NCBI GenBank assembly: GCA_948567375.1 | Contig: OX419757.1 | Location: 37,634,001 to 37,698,000 of the forward strand | From: Lunularia cruciata | Lineage: Eukaryota; Streptophyta; Marchantiopsida; Lunulariales; Lunulariaceae | Length of the DNA: 64,000 bases | Direction: 5' to 3' | Shown here: piece after piece, positions 11,243-23,789 of the stretch | How the letters are laid out: each line of letters begins with the position of its first letter | Position numbering within the stretch: the first letter of the stretch is position 1 | Position numbers and translations under genes: made by a program | The notes under the pieces: generated by a model | The model's input: the letters and a program-made list of their open reading frames with translations, nothing else | The model's database searches: none | Told to the model about the DNA's origin: nothing

Positions 11243-12545
11243 ATGGAGGCTCTTGGAGGAAAATTTCTTGCACCGTATTTTCCATTCTTGAATCCATTTC
11301 ACATCAAGATCATGTACATCCAACGAGAACAAGTGAGAGTTTCTCTAGTTTACCATTTCGGAGTAGAGTTCATGGACATAATGATGAACTCACCAAAGCC
11401 AGTGATTCTACTTGTAGTGATTTATGATAGATAGCGGGATTTGACACTCTACATTTTGTTGTGATGGATCTAAATGTCTTAAATCCTCTCCCTTTTAACA
11501 CTTAAGTAGAAATTTGTTATGTCATTAGACCAAATGTGATGTTTAGGGATTTTGTCATCGGGAATATTGGTGAGGAATATTATCAAAGAGTGATATCTCC
11601 CAATGGTCGTCCCAATAGTTTGTGCACCCTTTCGAGTGATCATAGTAGTTCTTTATTGACTTAGGAAGAAGCAAGTGAGCATTTGCAAGAACAATGGATC
11701 TGTAGTTGTAGGAATTGATGCAAGCAATGCAAGGGATGTTGAATGAGTTTTAGGAGATCAAGATGACCATGGAGGCATTACAAAATCAAGTACAAACCTT
11801 GAAGAATGATCAAACAATGCAGGAAGGAGAACCATCTCAAAGCCCAATACCTACAATTGAAGTACTTGGAGAGGCACCGATGCCTATGACATCAAACCCG
11901 GCCGATGACAAAGCCACATTGTTACTATGGATGAAGAAGACTTGCAATATCAAGCCTTACAAGGGGCAACATGCTATGGGAGTAGTGGAGAATAGGATCT
12001 CAAGAAAGAATCAATACTTCCAATTGTTCTTGACAAGGATCACCAAGCATGTTGTAGGAGTGTTTGCATGTGGGTTCTTGACCGATAAAGCCCTCACATG
12101 GTAAAATGCTTGGGAACAATCAATGTTGGCAAAAAGAAGGGAAGTCACGTGGACAATAATGCAAGAAGGACTTCTGAAGAATTTCTTGTCTATGGATCTG
12201 TGTAGATGGCCCAAATCCAACTATGGAGATAGAAACAAAAGAATAGTGTACAAGAGTCCATCGAAGCATTTTTAGATCTACAAGTTGCAATAACCAACAT
12301 GTGTCTAGTAGAGGCTCTAGACAATTTCAAATGAGGGTTGAAGACCAGATTTGCCAAGAAGTCATGGTACAAAATCCTTGTTGTGTATTTGAAGCCATTG
12401 CTTATGCTCAAAGAATAGCAGGGCCACTTTGAGAAGGTGAAGGAGTAGTTTGGCCTCAAAATTATAGGGTAGAAACACCACACGTGGGTGGACCAACACC
12501 TGTGGAATTAGGGAACCTTTAGTTTTGAGATAGAGGAGCACGACC
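11243..12545 (+). pseudogene. Gag remnant of A, first part
   Basis: The clearest block is 11763-12104: MTMEALQNQVQTLK, a Pro-rich stretch, then VFACGFLTDKALTW, the typical gypsy capsid motif (D has VFACGYLTNKAVTWYDTW at 42908-42960). Stops break the frame before and after. At 12545 the sequence is interrupted by B and resumes at 20361 with the Gag zinc-knuckle region. Confidence 0.7.
12542..12545. repeat. Target-site duplication of B, left copy
   Basis: GACC precedes the left LTR of B and is repeated at 20357-20360 after the right LTR. In element D the uninterrupted counterpart reads GAGCAAGACCTGTCC, confirming the site. Confidence 0.7.
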
Positions 12546-13232
12546 TGTGAGCCAGCCTATCTCTCACTCAAGATGAACCTCTGATGGCTATTATGGTAGC
12601 GCACCATGGACTAAGAAGGCAAGGAACCCCAACTCCATCATACTCCTCCAAGGCTAACACTCCAAGACTCAAGACATTGCTCACTAGAGAACTCAATGAA
12701 AGAGAGATAGTTGCAAATGAAAGGATGATGAGTACCTCCTCACCCCTTGTTTATATACTTGTGAAATAGTTACGTACCAAAGTTACTAATTACCGTAGTA
12801 ACTCAAGTTACTAGACTAAAAGTCAAATAAAGTCAAAAAGTAGAAAGGAATATCCATTCACATGGGCATATTCCCATAAGCATGTGGTCTTATCTTGACC
12901 CAACCACTAAGTCAAGGATTCCTTCACATGGGCTATCCTTGGACTAAAGAAGAATCCAAAACAAAAAGGCTTGCGGGCCCAAGAGTTCTCAACTCTTTCC
13001 TCAAAGCCAAACATCTAGGAATAATACCAAGTCAACACACTAAAATCCAAAATAGTGGTGCTCATCTTTTTTACTTCCTCTAAAGTAAGGTCCCCTCTAC
13101 CTTAGCTATGACTAACTCTAGCTAACCTTACTAATATAGAACTATCCTTTATCTCTAAATAATATCTCTTAAGTACTTGTAATACCAAGCTAAATATCAC
13201 ACTACCACACACATGCACAAATGGGTGTTACA
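12546..13232 (-). repeat. 3' LTR of B
   Basis: On the minus strand it starts TGTAACACCCATTTG and ends GGCTCACA. It is 687 bp. The rc of 13233-13243, CCGGGGGTAAA, just upstream on the minus strand, is the polypurine tract. Confidence 0.9.
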
Positions 13233-13280
13233 TTTACCCCCGGACTAAGTTTTCACTTTGTCCTCAAAGTGAAGCTCTCT

Positions 13281-16200
13281 CTACCTTCTATGGTACATCT
13301 TCAACTTATCATGGTTAATCCTATCAAAGTGTCTTCCTCCCAACTCCTTGAGATCATAGGTGTAATTGCTCCACACCTTCTCCACTATGAAAGGTCCAAA
13401 GTACTTAAGCAAAAACTTCTTTTGCACTCTCTTGAATCGAATGGAATCAAACAACATTACACAATCACCTTCTTTGAAAGGCTCTTCCTTCTTCTTGCCT
13501 TGCCTCTTGTCATAGCTCTCCTTTTGTTTCCTTTGGGCTTGCTCCACTCAAACCATAGCAACTGCTCTTGCCTCTTCCAACTCCATGAGTTGTTCCTTCC
13601 TTGACTTCTCTTCATCACCTCCTTGTGCTTTCTTCAATCTCCTATGAATGCTTTGGAAAGTAGGAAGATCAAAGTGAATAGGTAAGGAAGACTCAATACC
13701 ATACACCAATTGAAATGGAGAATATCCGGTGGAAGTCTTCATGGTTGTCCTATACTCCCACAAAACTGCATGAATCCTCTTGTCCCAATGATGGTCCCCC
13801 TCCATTTCTGCATCTTTGGCCAACATCATGCACAAGGTCTGATTGGTTCTCTCTGCCAAGCCATTGGAATTTGGCTTATAGGATGTAGTTACTCTATGTG
13901 TGATAGAGAAATGTCGTAGCATGGCTGTAGTAATGCTTCCTATAAACTCTCCTCCTCTATCAGAAACCAACTCCAAAGAGCATCCAAACCTGTGATAATG
14001 CATTCATAAAGAAATCTACCCACTTCATCTTCATTCTTGTCCCTCAATGGTCTAGCCTCAACCCACTTGGTAAGGTAATCAGTAACTACCACAATGTATC
14101 GATTGTTCCTTGGGGTTCTATTGAGAGGACCTGCAAAATCAATTCCCCACTTCTCAAAAGGTCCTAGCAATGGGATTGATCTAAGTGGTGGAGTGGATGT
14201 AGACTTTCTAGCAAAAGCTTGACAAACATGACAAGTTTTGCAATAATCAAGACAATCCTTGAAAATCCCTCTCCAATGGTAACCTGCATCTAGAATCTTG
14301 AAAGCAATCACCTTTCTTGCAAAGTGTCCTCCACATACTAAACCTTCATGAAACTCCTTTATGAGTAAGATAGACTCTTCCTTACCCACTGCTCTTCGAA
14401 GTAGACCATCTGCTCCTTGGTGAAAAAGAATATCCTCCACCATTGTGTAAGGTCTAGATCTTGCTGCAAGGGCCTTCCTCTCCCTAGCATGCATCCCTTC
14501 TGGATAGTTACCTCTTGTCACAAAATCCACAATCTCCTTGTACTCCATTGGAACCTCTTGAGTGACTGAGATTGTCATGAGCTCTTCATCCGGGAAGGAA
14601 TCATCCACTGGCTCATCTCCATCATGATCATAGGCTCTAGATAACAAATCAGCATTTGCATGTTTCTTTCCTGGCCTATCCTCAATGGTGTAGTCATACT
14701 CAGACAAGAGTATCATCCACCTTGCTAGTCTTCCTTCAACATTAGGCTTGTTGAAGATGTACTTCAAAGCCTTGTGATCCGTGACAATGGTGGCTTTCCC
14801 TCCAATCAAGTTGTGTCTAAACTTCTTGAGACCAAAGATCATTGCCAACCCTTCTCTCTCTGTGATAGAGTAGTTCTTCTTTGCTGAAACCATCTGCCTA
14901 CTAGCATAAGCTATTAGATGATCATGCCCATCTTGGTCTAATTGACTAAGAGTGCATCCTATAGCTACATTAGAAGCATTAGTGTAGAGGATGAAAGGCT
15001 TACTCCAATCAGGTTTAGCAAGAATTGGAGCAATAACAAGGGATTGCTTGAGCTCCTCAAAAGCTTTGAGAGCCTCCTTGTCTTCCAAAATCACCATGTA
15101 ATCTAGACCCTTCTTCATGTAGATGGTTAATGCATAAGCCTTGTTGGAAAATGAGAAGATGAACCTCCTATAGTACCCAACCATCCCCAAAAACAGGCGT
15201 AACTTTGTCAAGCTTGAAGGGAATGGAAGGTCTGAGATTTTCCTCACCTTCTCAAGATCAACTGCTATTCCATCCTTGGAGATGATGTGCCCCACAAGTA
15301 GACCTTCTTCACATCCAAAAATGCACTTCTCTGGGTTGAGTGATGCATTTGCCTCATCCAAGCGTTGCAAGACTTTGATTAGGTGCTCAAAGTGCTCCTC
15401 TTGGCTCCCATAGACACAAAAGTCATCAATGAAGTCTCTCACAAATTTCCCAATGAAAGGTTCAAATACCTTGTTCATGAACCGTTGGAATGTGGCTGGA
15501 GCATTGCAAAGCCCAAAAGGCATGACCTTGAAAGCGTAAGTTCCCCAAGGTGTGATGAACGTGGTGAGTTGTTGATGCTCTGGTGCAATCTTGATTTGGT
15601 TGTTTCCACTATAACCATCTCCAAAATTGTACCTCTCATGACCTGCAACCTCCTCCAAGATCTCATCAATGAATGGCAATGGGTAGTAGTCCTTCTTGGT
15701 AACAGCATTGAGCTTCTTGTAATCCACACATACTCGAAGCTTGCCATTCTTTTTCTTCACAATGAAAATTGGAGACACCCATTTTGAATTCTCCACCTCA
15801 AAGATAAATCCAGCCTCCTTGAGTTTATCAATCTCCTCCTTCATAACCAAAGATATTGGTGGGCTAATGCGACGTTGCTTTTGGCGGATTGGTCTTGCAT
15901 GTGACTCTACCTCTATCTTGTGCTCCTCCAAGGTGACTTCCTTCAAATCCTTGTAGCTAAAAGCAAACACATGGATGAACTTGCGGAAAATCTCCTCAAA
16001 TCTCACCTTCTTCTCCTTGGTAACATTTGGGCTATACTTGAGGGTAGCTAACCTTCTCTCTACCTCCTCAAGTGTCAATGGTGATTTGTCTGGGTCCTTC
16101 AAAACCTCTAGCTTAGGTGCAAAATCCATAGCACACAAGGGATACACATCTGAATCAGATTCAGATTCATCCTCCTCCGTGGAAGTCTCCTCCTCCATGC

Positions 16201-16477
16201 TTGTGTCCACATCTGAAGCTCCTTCTTCAGAATCTGATTCCCAATAATCAGAAGATGGGGTATCTGAATGTGAAGTGTTGGTGGTGTTAGTCACAGGAAC
16301 TATGACTCTATGGTTTGATGGCCCAATCCTCAAGTACCCTTTGTGCCATCGATCAATTGTGCATGCTGCTCTCAACCATGGCCTCCCAAGAAGTAAGTCA
16401 TAGCTTGAATCCTTCAAGACTTGGAAAGTCATGAGATTTTGAACACCCATAACTGAAACTACCACCTTATCCATCAC
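13281..16477 (-). pseudogene. B pol: protease end, RT, RNase H, integrase
   Basis: The minus-strand frame opens with the protease end YDLLLGRPWL, then a Ser/Asp/Glu-rich linker. RT follows (FIVKKKNGKLRVCVDYKKLN, MPFGLCNAPATFQRFM, catalytic FIDDFCVYG). RNase H has TNAS where the catalytic TDAS is expected, but keeps ITEREGLAMI and VTDHKAL. Integrase has HHCC (CGGHFARKV...CKTCHVCQ), WGIDFAGPL, VSDRGGEF and GLAERTNQ, so its D-D-E residues are present. A one-base frameshift near 13990 and a TGA at 13548-13550 split the integrase. The last part (13547-13281) holds the usual C-terminal FKEGDCVML region. No chromodomain. Confidence 0.9.
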
Positions 16478-16486
16478 CTCTACTGG

Positions 16487-16981
16487 TCAAACTTGTTGCT
16501 TGTTTGCCATGCTCACCACAAATGTTGAAGGTCTTGAGGGTATCATACCCAACTTCTTCATCAACCTTTCTGACATGGCATTCACTGCTGATCCTCTATC
16601 AACCAATGCATCCTTGATGTTGTGACCATTCACTCTCACATCAATCTTGGAGGCATATTCACAAGCCTCCCATGGTGTTGGCTTGGCATCCACCACCCCC
16701 ATTGATACTGGAACTTTTGCCTTCTTCTTCTTCTTGCTCCTTGTAGAACTCAAACCACCTCTAAGCTCCTTTCTCAAGGTAGGGTTCAAAGCAATTAATT
16801 GGCCTATTGTGATGTTAGCCTTGTGACTACCAACATCCTCCAACACATTGTAGTTCCATTGTTGCTTTGAGATCAAGAAGTCCTCCATCCCTAACTTCTT
16901 CCTTGGAGTCTTTGTTGTTGATGGTGTTGAGGTGCAAGTGCTCCTAGTAGACATAGGAGTATCCTTGCTTGAAGTAAATCC
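16487..16981 (-). pseudogene. B protease region
   Basis: It is in the same frame as gag and pol, separated from them by a TAA (16982-16984) and a TGA (16487-16489). The retropepsin motif reads ALVDRGSAVNAMS; active enzymes have Asp-Thr/Ser-Gly, so an Arg replaces Thr/Ser next to the catalytic Asp. Basic KKKKKAK and PWEACEYASKIDV precede it. The Asp is kept, but activity is doubtful. Confidence 0.82.
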
Positions 16982-18150
16982 TTATGAAGAGTGAACATCC
17001 TCTGCAAAACGAGTTCTCTTCTTCTCTTGTGCCAAAAGCTCCAAATTAAGACCCTTGGAGTTTGAGCACTCTCCCTTCTCATACTTGCTCTCAACCACAT
17101 CTATGGATGCTATCCCCTTACCTTTGTTGAGATTAGGAGCCACTTGGGTTTCACTACCTCCCTCTTTCCTTCTTTTGCCTCCCTCGTAACCCCTTCCTCC
17201 ATGGTAAGTGGAATTTGGGCAATTCCTTTGGATATAGCCTCTTCCTCCACAACCAAAACAATTTCTATCATTGAAATTGTAGGCTGGTTGGCCTCCTCTA
17301 TATGGATAGTTTCCATAACTCCTAGGCCCTCTCTCTACATTCTGATCCACCTCTCTCTTCTCCCATAGTTGCACCACATTGATCTTGAGATCTGCAAGTT
17401 GTTCTATGATGGTTTGGAGTGGATCTTTTGGTGGAGGTGCAAGAACTGGAGCAACTACTACTTGTGGTGCAACCCTTGTCACCAAAGTATCAGAAGTTTC
17501 ACCATACTTGTAGCCTTGAGGAGGATGCACAACCTCCTTCATCACCAAATCACTCTCATCTCCTTCCAAACTCTCCTCCATACGAATTGCGATCTTGATA
17601 GCTTCAACCTTGGAAGAAGATTTCTCATATCTCACCTTGCTTCTAATTTGTGGTCTCAACCCTCCCACAAAATTCTTGGTGAGTATGGCCCCTATGCCAA
17701 TCATTGTAGTCTCCACATCATCCCCACCCTTCCTCAACACTATGCAAAATCTGGACTCCAACTTTTCCACACTTTCCACATAGACTCTCACTTTCTCTCC
17801 TTCTCCTTGCTTGGGAAATGTAACCTTACTCATCAATCTCTCATAACTCTCATCAGGAAGAAAGTTCTCAATGAGTGTTGAAGTCAAAGTCTCTCAAGAC
17901 TCCTCTTCCCCATCTCTCCTCTCTCTCTTTTGGAATTCTGACTCATACCATGTAAGTGATGCATCCTCAAAGAAATCTGGTAATAATCAGGCCCACTCAT
18001 TCTTCCTCCTCTCATTGTTTCCTATGCAAGCTCTCTTGAAGTCTTTCACAAAGACCTCCACATCTTCTCCATCCTTGCCAAAGAAAACCGGAAGTTTCCC
18101 TATCTTAACCTCTCACTATCTTTCTCTTCTCTCAATTTTTTTTCTCTTTT
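16982..18150 (-). pseudogene. B Gag polyprotein region
   Basis: Capsid-type sequence runs from about 18140 (EDVEVFVKDFKRACIG, LLPDFFEDASLTWYESEF) through NFLPDESYERLMSKV to FVGGLRPQIRSKV. A stop near 17985 interrupts it. A Gly/Arg/Tyr-rich nucleocapsid has a zinc knuckle, CFGCGGRGYIQRNC. The canonical form is CX2CX4HX4C; here His is Tyr, a single CAT-to-TAT change. The ORF ends VHSS at the TAA that separates it from protease. Confidence 0.85.
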
Positions 18151-18336
18151 CTTTTCTCTCACTCTATTACTAATAGAGTATATACATGACTAACACCATT
18201 TGAGAATAATCCAATCTAGGGAACACAAAAGGTTCAGGTTGCTCCAAGATTTCTATAGCAACATCAAATCCTAGAGTGCATATTAATCGAACTCTCATAG
18301 ATAGTTTATCCATAAGTTGAAAGATTATCTCCATCA

Positions 18337-18969
18337 TTAATCTTGAGAACTAGCTGATGAAGGTGGTAGTATTTCTGTAGTTGTACTAAGACTCTCTCCA
18401 AGATCCTTCACCAAAGTCTCTAAAATTGATTTTACTCCACTACACTCATAACCTTTTGGAAGTCCTTCCAATCCACAAACCTCACACAACTCCTTGGTTT
18501 TAGATCTTCTCCCTCCTAATCTTGGTGAAGAAGGTCCAACATGCAAACCCAAGTCAAGTAAGCCTCTCCTTTCCTTCAATCTCTTTCTCTCAAAGGTCAA
18601 TGGACATGAACTTGCCTTATGTCCATCTCTCCACAAAGAAAGCACTTAGACTCACTCTTTCCTCCAAGTGGTGTAGGTTTTTGGATCCTCTCAACACTCT
18701 CTTCAAATTCTATTGTAAACTCTCTTTTCCTCAAATCCACCCCTACAATCACCTCAAACCCTTGGGGAACCTTGCATAATCTCAATTTCCACTCTTGATG
18801 GCCCTCCATGTTCCCAAGATGAATCTAAACATTCAAACATGCTTTTTGTTGATCTCAAACTCCTCATGCATGAGATCTCCACTCTGCAGAATTGAACCTT
18901 CCTCACAATGTCACTCAAATCTCCCAACCAGTATGTCACAGTCCTCTGAAATTTTTCACACTTGATCAC
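18337..18969 (-). pseudogene. Extra 5' reading frame of B with a second zinc knuckle
   Basis: Between primer site and gag the minus strand holds a separate damaged frame. Its centre reads FTIEFEESVERIQKP, then SKCFLC in one frame and RDGHKASSCPL in the next. Allowing for one lost base this is CX2CX4HX4C. Downstream comes CEVCGLEGLPKGYECSG, a second Cys-rich patch. Retrotransposons of this type normally carry one zinc knuckle, in Gag. I cannot assign this frame; it could be an extra ORF or captured sequence. Confidence 0.5.
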
Positions 18970-19646
18970 AACTCTAGGATATCTCTCCCTGCAAAATTTC
19001 AGATCTTTTCATTGAGCCATTTGGCCTAGAAAACTTTCTATTCAGCACACAAATTTCAGATTTGGTCTGAAAACCACCCCCCTCACTTCAAAAACTCATA
19101 ACTCCCTTCGCATGAACGATTTCTCTCTAATTTGTGTGACAGCTGGTAGGATACAATGCACTGAATTTTCTTGAAAATTTTCACAACAATTCACTGAAAA
19201 TTGAAGAAATGGCAGACTATGTACAATTTTCCAGAGAGCATACAATTGCGGGAGCACTTTACCCTACCAACTTTCAAGAATTCTAGCCCAATGCGCATAG
19301 TAGCTCTCACAATAATTTCAAGTGTGCTAACTGAAAGATAAACCAAGCTATCATTTGTAGAAATTTCAAGTCCAGATCTCAAACTTGAGATTTTGCCCAA
19401 AATCACCTTAATCCCCAAAATCTGCAATCCACCTCACACAATCTCTCCAATTCCTCTCATGTGTACAAGATGTACAAAATCACCTCAAAGACATCATAAT
19501 GAACTACAAGGTATACAAATGGATCTTGCTTCTCTAACATAAGTTCAGCCCTCTCCTCTCCTAATGTTCTCTCCAAGTGAACTCTCATAGCCTCCTTTTG
19601 CCTAATGTAGAATTGAATGCGGAACATTATCTTGCCTTCTAGAGAG
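18970..19646 (-). other. B leader between primer site and the extra frame
   Basis: No coding motif. Minus-strand open stretches at 19191-19427 and 19457-19690 are short and unlike known families. Probably the untranslated leader with packaging signals (inference). Confidence 0.4.
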
Positions 19647-19664
19647 GTCCCGGCAACGGAACCA
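19647..19664 (-). other. Primer-binding site of B (tRNA-Asp type)
   Basis: The minus strand reads TGGTTCCGTTGCCGGGAC five bases inside the 5' LTR. Many plant Tat/Athila elements have TGGCGCCGTTGCCGGGGA, complementary to the 3' end of tRNA-Asp; 15 of 18 positions agree. Confidence 0.8.
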
Positions 19665-19668
19665 AAAA

Positions 19669-20356
19669 TGTGAGCCGGCCTGTCTCTCACTCAAGATGAA
19701 CCTCTAATGGCTATTATGGTAGCGCACCATGGACTAAGAAGGCAAGGAACCCCAACTCCATCATACTCCTCCAAGGCTAACACTCCAAGACTCAAGACAT
19801 TGCTCACTAGAGAACTCAATGAAAGAGAGATAGTTGCAAATGAAAGGATGATGAGTACCTCCTCACCCCTTGTTTATATACTTGTGAAATAGTTACGTAC
19901 CAAAGTTACTAATTACCGTAGTAACTCAAGTTACTAGACTAAAAGTCAAATAAAGTCAAAAAGTAGAAAGGAATATCCATTCACATGGGCATATTCCCAT
20001 AAGCATGTGGTCTTATCTTGACCCAACCACTAAGTCAAGGATTCCTTCACATGGGCTATCCTTGGACTAAAGAAGAATCCAAAACAAAAAGGCTTGCGGG
20101 CCCAAGAGTTCTCAACTCTTTCCTCAAAGCCAAACATCTAGGAATAATACCAAGTCAACACACTAAAATCCAAAATAGTGGTGCTCATCTTTTCTACTTC
20201 CTCTAAAGTAAGGTCCACTCTTTCTTAGCTATGACTAACTCTAGCTAACTATGACTAATATAGAACTATCCTTTATCTCTAAATAATATCTCTTAAGTAC
20301 TTGTAATACCAAGCTAAATATAACACTACCACACACATGCACAAATGGGTGTTACA
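19669..20356 (-). repeat. 5' LTR of B
   Basis: It is 688 bp, nearly identical to 12546-13232 in the same orientation. A promoter is expected here; TTATATAC occurs on the plus strand near 19875. It is followed by the GACC duplication (20357-20360). Confidence 0.9.
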
Positions 20357-20360
20357 GACC

Positions 20361-23300
20361 ACTTAAAGGAGAGCGGAGATGGGTGGAAGAACAGAGAGAT
20401 GGAGTCCCACAAGGAGAAGGAACTCAAGGAGAACAACATCGTTGCTACAATTGTAGCCGTATTGTGCACATCTCTATCAATTTTCATGCTCATCTCCTTA
20501 GAGGCCCTCGGCCACCATATAGGCAATCGTTGAACAACATGGAAGGACCCATGGAAGAAGAGGATGTAGAAATCACCTCAAAAATTGAAGATTGCCAGTA
20601 AAGGTACCTTGCGGCCTTACTAGCTCAATGGGGAAGTGGACAAGCAAGGGGAGGAAGAAGATGAGTGCGCAAAGACCTAGAAAGGCAAACTCACAATTAA
20701 TTGTTGTGATTGGGGTCCTAGAAGGCAATCAAGTGAGAGTATTGATAGATCTTGGAGCAATAGAGAATTTCTTATCTTGCTTTGTTGCAAAAAAATTGAG
20801 GATGGATCTAGAGAAAAGATGAGAGTGAAGAAGTAGAGTTACCTAATAGGCAAACAAAGAAGATTGAGTCATTATCTAGAAAGGTAACACTCTCTATAGG
20901 AGAATATCAAGAAGCAATTGAGTGGCAAGTGATATAATTAGCTCATTATGATGCAATCTTAGGCATGCCTTGGATGGAGCAATACAATACTATGGTAGAT
21001 TGGAGTAAGAAAGCAGTGAGCAACCGCCAATGGACAATTATTGGGATTAGAGAAAAAGCACATAGGCAGAAATTGCCTCTCTATGTCACAAGAACAACAG
21101 CTATTTGTAAGATAGATAGATTTTTCATGGGTCTAATAAGAGAAGTCCATAGTGCACAAGTTGATCAAGAAATTCTTGAGAAATTGAAGGATGTGGTAAA
21201 TGAGTTTCAAGATGTCTTCCTAGATGATCTACCCTTGAGATTACCATCAAAAAGCAGAGTAGATCATAAGATTGAGATACTTTCAAGGAAGACACCTCCT
21301 TGCAAGGCCCCATATCATCTATCACCTCATGAGTTGGAGGAATATAAGGTTCAAATTGAGGATTTGCTGCAAAAGGGGTTTATCCAACCTAGTGTATCAC
21401 CATACAAGGCTCCTCTCTTGTTTGTGAAAAAAGGATGGTACAATGGGCATGTGCATTGACTATTGGGGTCTCAATCAACAAATAGTGAAGAACAATACCC
21501 TTTACCTATGGATGACCTGTTTGATCAACTCAATGGAGCAAGACATTTCACCTAACTAGACTTGCAAAGTGCTTATAATAAAATCCAGATTGCAAAGGAA
21601 GATGTATACAAAGCAAGTATGGCCACTTCAAGTACCTTGTGATGCCATTCGGCCTCACCAATACACCTGCCACTTTCATGAGTTTGATGAATGATATATT
21701 TTGGCCGTATTTGAATAATTCTATTATTGTACTCCTAGATGAAATCTTAGTATATAGTAGGATGATGATAGAACACAAACAACATCTACAAGATGTTCTC
21801 CAAATTATAATACATAATCACTTGTATGCCAAAATCTTGAAGTGCAAGTTTGGCAAGTTTGAAGTAGACTACTTGGGGCATAGAGTAAGTGCAGAGGGTA
21901 TCCAAGTATTAATAGATAAAATAGATGTCATCCAAAAATGGAGCACTCCATAAGATCAGAATCAACTCAAGAGCTTCTTGGAGTTGACGGAGTTCTATTG
22001 TTGGTTTGTCAAGGACTTCTCCAAGGTGGCATAGCTTTTAACAACACTACTTGGCAAGAGGAAGAAGTGGACATGGAGAACCACACAAGAGTTTGCCCTT
22101 CAAGAATTGAAAGATGCCTTGCAACATGCACCAATCTTGAAATGGTATGACCCAAAACATCCAATCAAATTGGCTATCGATGCATCAAGCATAGCAATAG
22201 GGGCACTCCTACAACAAAAGTGGCATGATGGGTGCATCTAATTGCATACTTCTCTCAAAAGCTATTACTGGCAGAACGCAATTATCACACCAGAGAGTGA
22301 GAAGAGTTGGCCATTGTCCTTGCAACCAAGCATTGGAATCACTATATTGGCAAGACGGCATTTGTACTAGACACAAACCATAAACCTCTAGTCTACCTCG
22401 AGACACATAAAGATCTTTCTCGTTGCCAAATTCAGTGGGCAAAGTGGCAACAATGATTTAACATGACAATCACCTACGTGGAAGGCAAGAAGCAACTTGC
22501 AAATGCATTCACCAGAATACTGATGGCAAATAGTCTAGTGGCAAAGGTCAAGATGAACCCTAAATTCTGGCCAAAGATTCTAGCTGCTACAAAAACAGAT
22601 CCACAAATTGTAGGGGCTCAATCATCCAAAGGCATCACCAACAACCAAGGACTCACTTTTTGTGATGGTAAATTATGGATCCCAAATGCCCCAAAATTAT
22701 GCACCACCATCTTAGAGGAATGTTATGATTCCGCCATTACAGGTCATGTTGGAGTGGACAAGACCTTGGATGCAGTCCAATGCCATTACTATTGGCCCAA
22801 GATGAGCAACAATGTGATGGAATATGTTTGGAGCTGCCTACTTTGTCAATAGAAAAAAGCCTCTAATCAAGCTCTTATAGGACTCCTACAACCCCTCCCT
22901 ACTCTTATGGAATATTTAGAATAGGTGAATATGGATCTAGTTTGTGAATTTCCCAAGACCACCTTAGGATTGACTCCATCATAATATTTGTTGACCAACT
23001 TAGCAAAATGATTCATGTATGCCCTACCACCAAGGATGTAATGGTTGCACAACTAGCTTTGTTGTACTAAGATGAAATCTTGTCTCACCATGGCTTATCT
23101 CAAGGACTCATCACCGATAGAGGCACTCAATTTACTAGTTTGTTTTGGAGAACACTGTTTGGTTTCTTCAAAACCAAATTGGCCATGTCCATGGCTTACT
23201 ATCCACAGACCAATGGCCAAACAAAGCGGGCTAATTGCAATATTGAAGATATGCTTTGGAGCTTCACCTTAGATAAGCAAGAGAGGTGGGACTCTTTACT

Positions 23301-23785
23301 TCCATTGGTGGAATTTTCCTACAACAATTTAGTAAATGCCTCCACCCAAGTCACACCATCTTCCTCATGTATGGCAAACATCCTTTCACACCTTTGAGTT
23401 TGATGAAGATCAGTTTGATGACTGCCAAGGGTGATGATGTCAACTCTTTTGTTTTGAGAATCCAACAAGGCATGGAGAATCCCAAAAATAGGTTGAAAAT
23501 TGCCAAAAATTGATAGAAGCAATATGCCAATGCACACCATGGGCACATGGAGTTCCAGGTGGGAGATCAAGTTTGGCTGTCAACAACCAACCTCACATTA
23601 GTTAGCCCTTGCAAGCTTAGACCTTGCTTTATTGTGCCTTTTTCCATTCTTTGTCAAATTGGTGTTGTAGACTATCACTTCAAGCTACCACTACACATGA
23701 AGATTCATCTAATGTTCCATGTCTCCCTACTACGCAGATATGCACCCCGACCATGCAATTGCCCATCCATACAAGACATTTGACA
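20361..23785 (+). pseudogene. A gag end, protease, RT, RNase H and integrase
   Basis: It resumes after B with a damaged knuckle (CYNCSRIVHISINFHAH, 20440-20490; the last Cys is lost). Protease: LIDLGAIENFLS at 20735-20770 (D has LIDPGATENFLS). RT: YHLSPHELEEYKVQIEDLLQ near 21310, then MPFGLTNTPATFMSLMND at 21640; the catalytic pair reads LLDEI where FLDDI is expected. RNase H: LAIDASSIAIGALLQQKW near 22170. Integrase: a HHCC region (22740-22850), LITDRGTQFTSLFW at 23105, GQTKRANCNIEDML at 23215 with Lys at the expected catalytic Glu. Frameshifts and stops throughout. Confidence 0.82.
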
Positions 23786-23789
23786 TTGC

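Larger units (their letters stand above)
12546..20356 (-). mobile_element. Gypsy element B, full length, youngest insertion in the window
   Basis: It is 7.8 kb with two near-identical LTRs (12546-13232 and 19669-20356; I count roughly ten differences by eye), a 4-bp GACC duplication, a tRNA-Asp-type primer site, and gag-pro-pol in one frame with few lesions. There is no chromodomain. The primer-site type and organisation fit the plant Tat/Athila side of Ty3/gypsy (family knowledge). It sits in the gag of chromovirus A. Related LTR copies are at 5523-5785 (fragment) and 38483-39171 (solo). Confidence 0.88.

Noticed and set aside
13221-17881. Several plus-strand open frames of 60-170 codons
   Set aside because: They are antisense shadows of the gag-pro-pol of element B.
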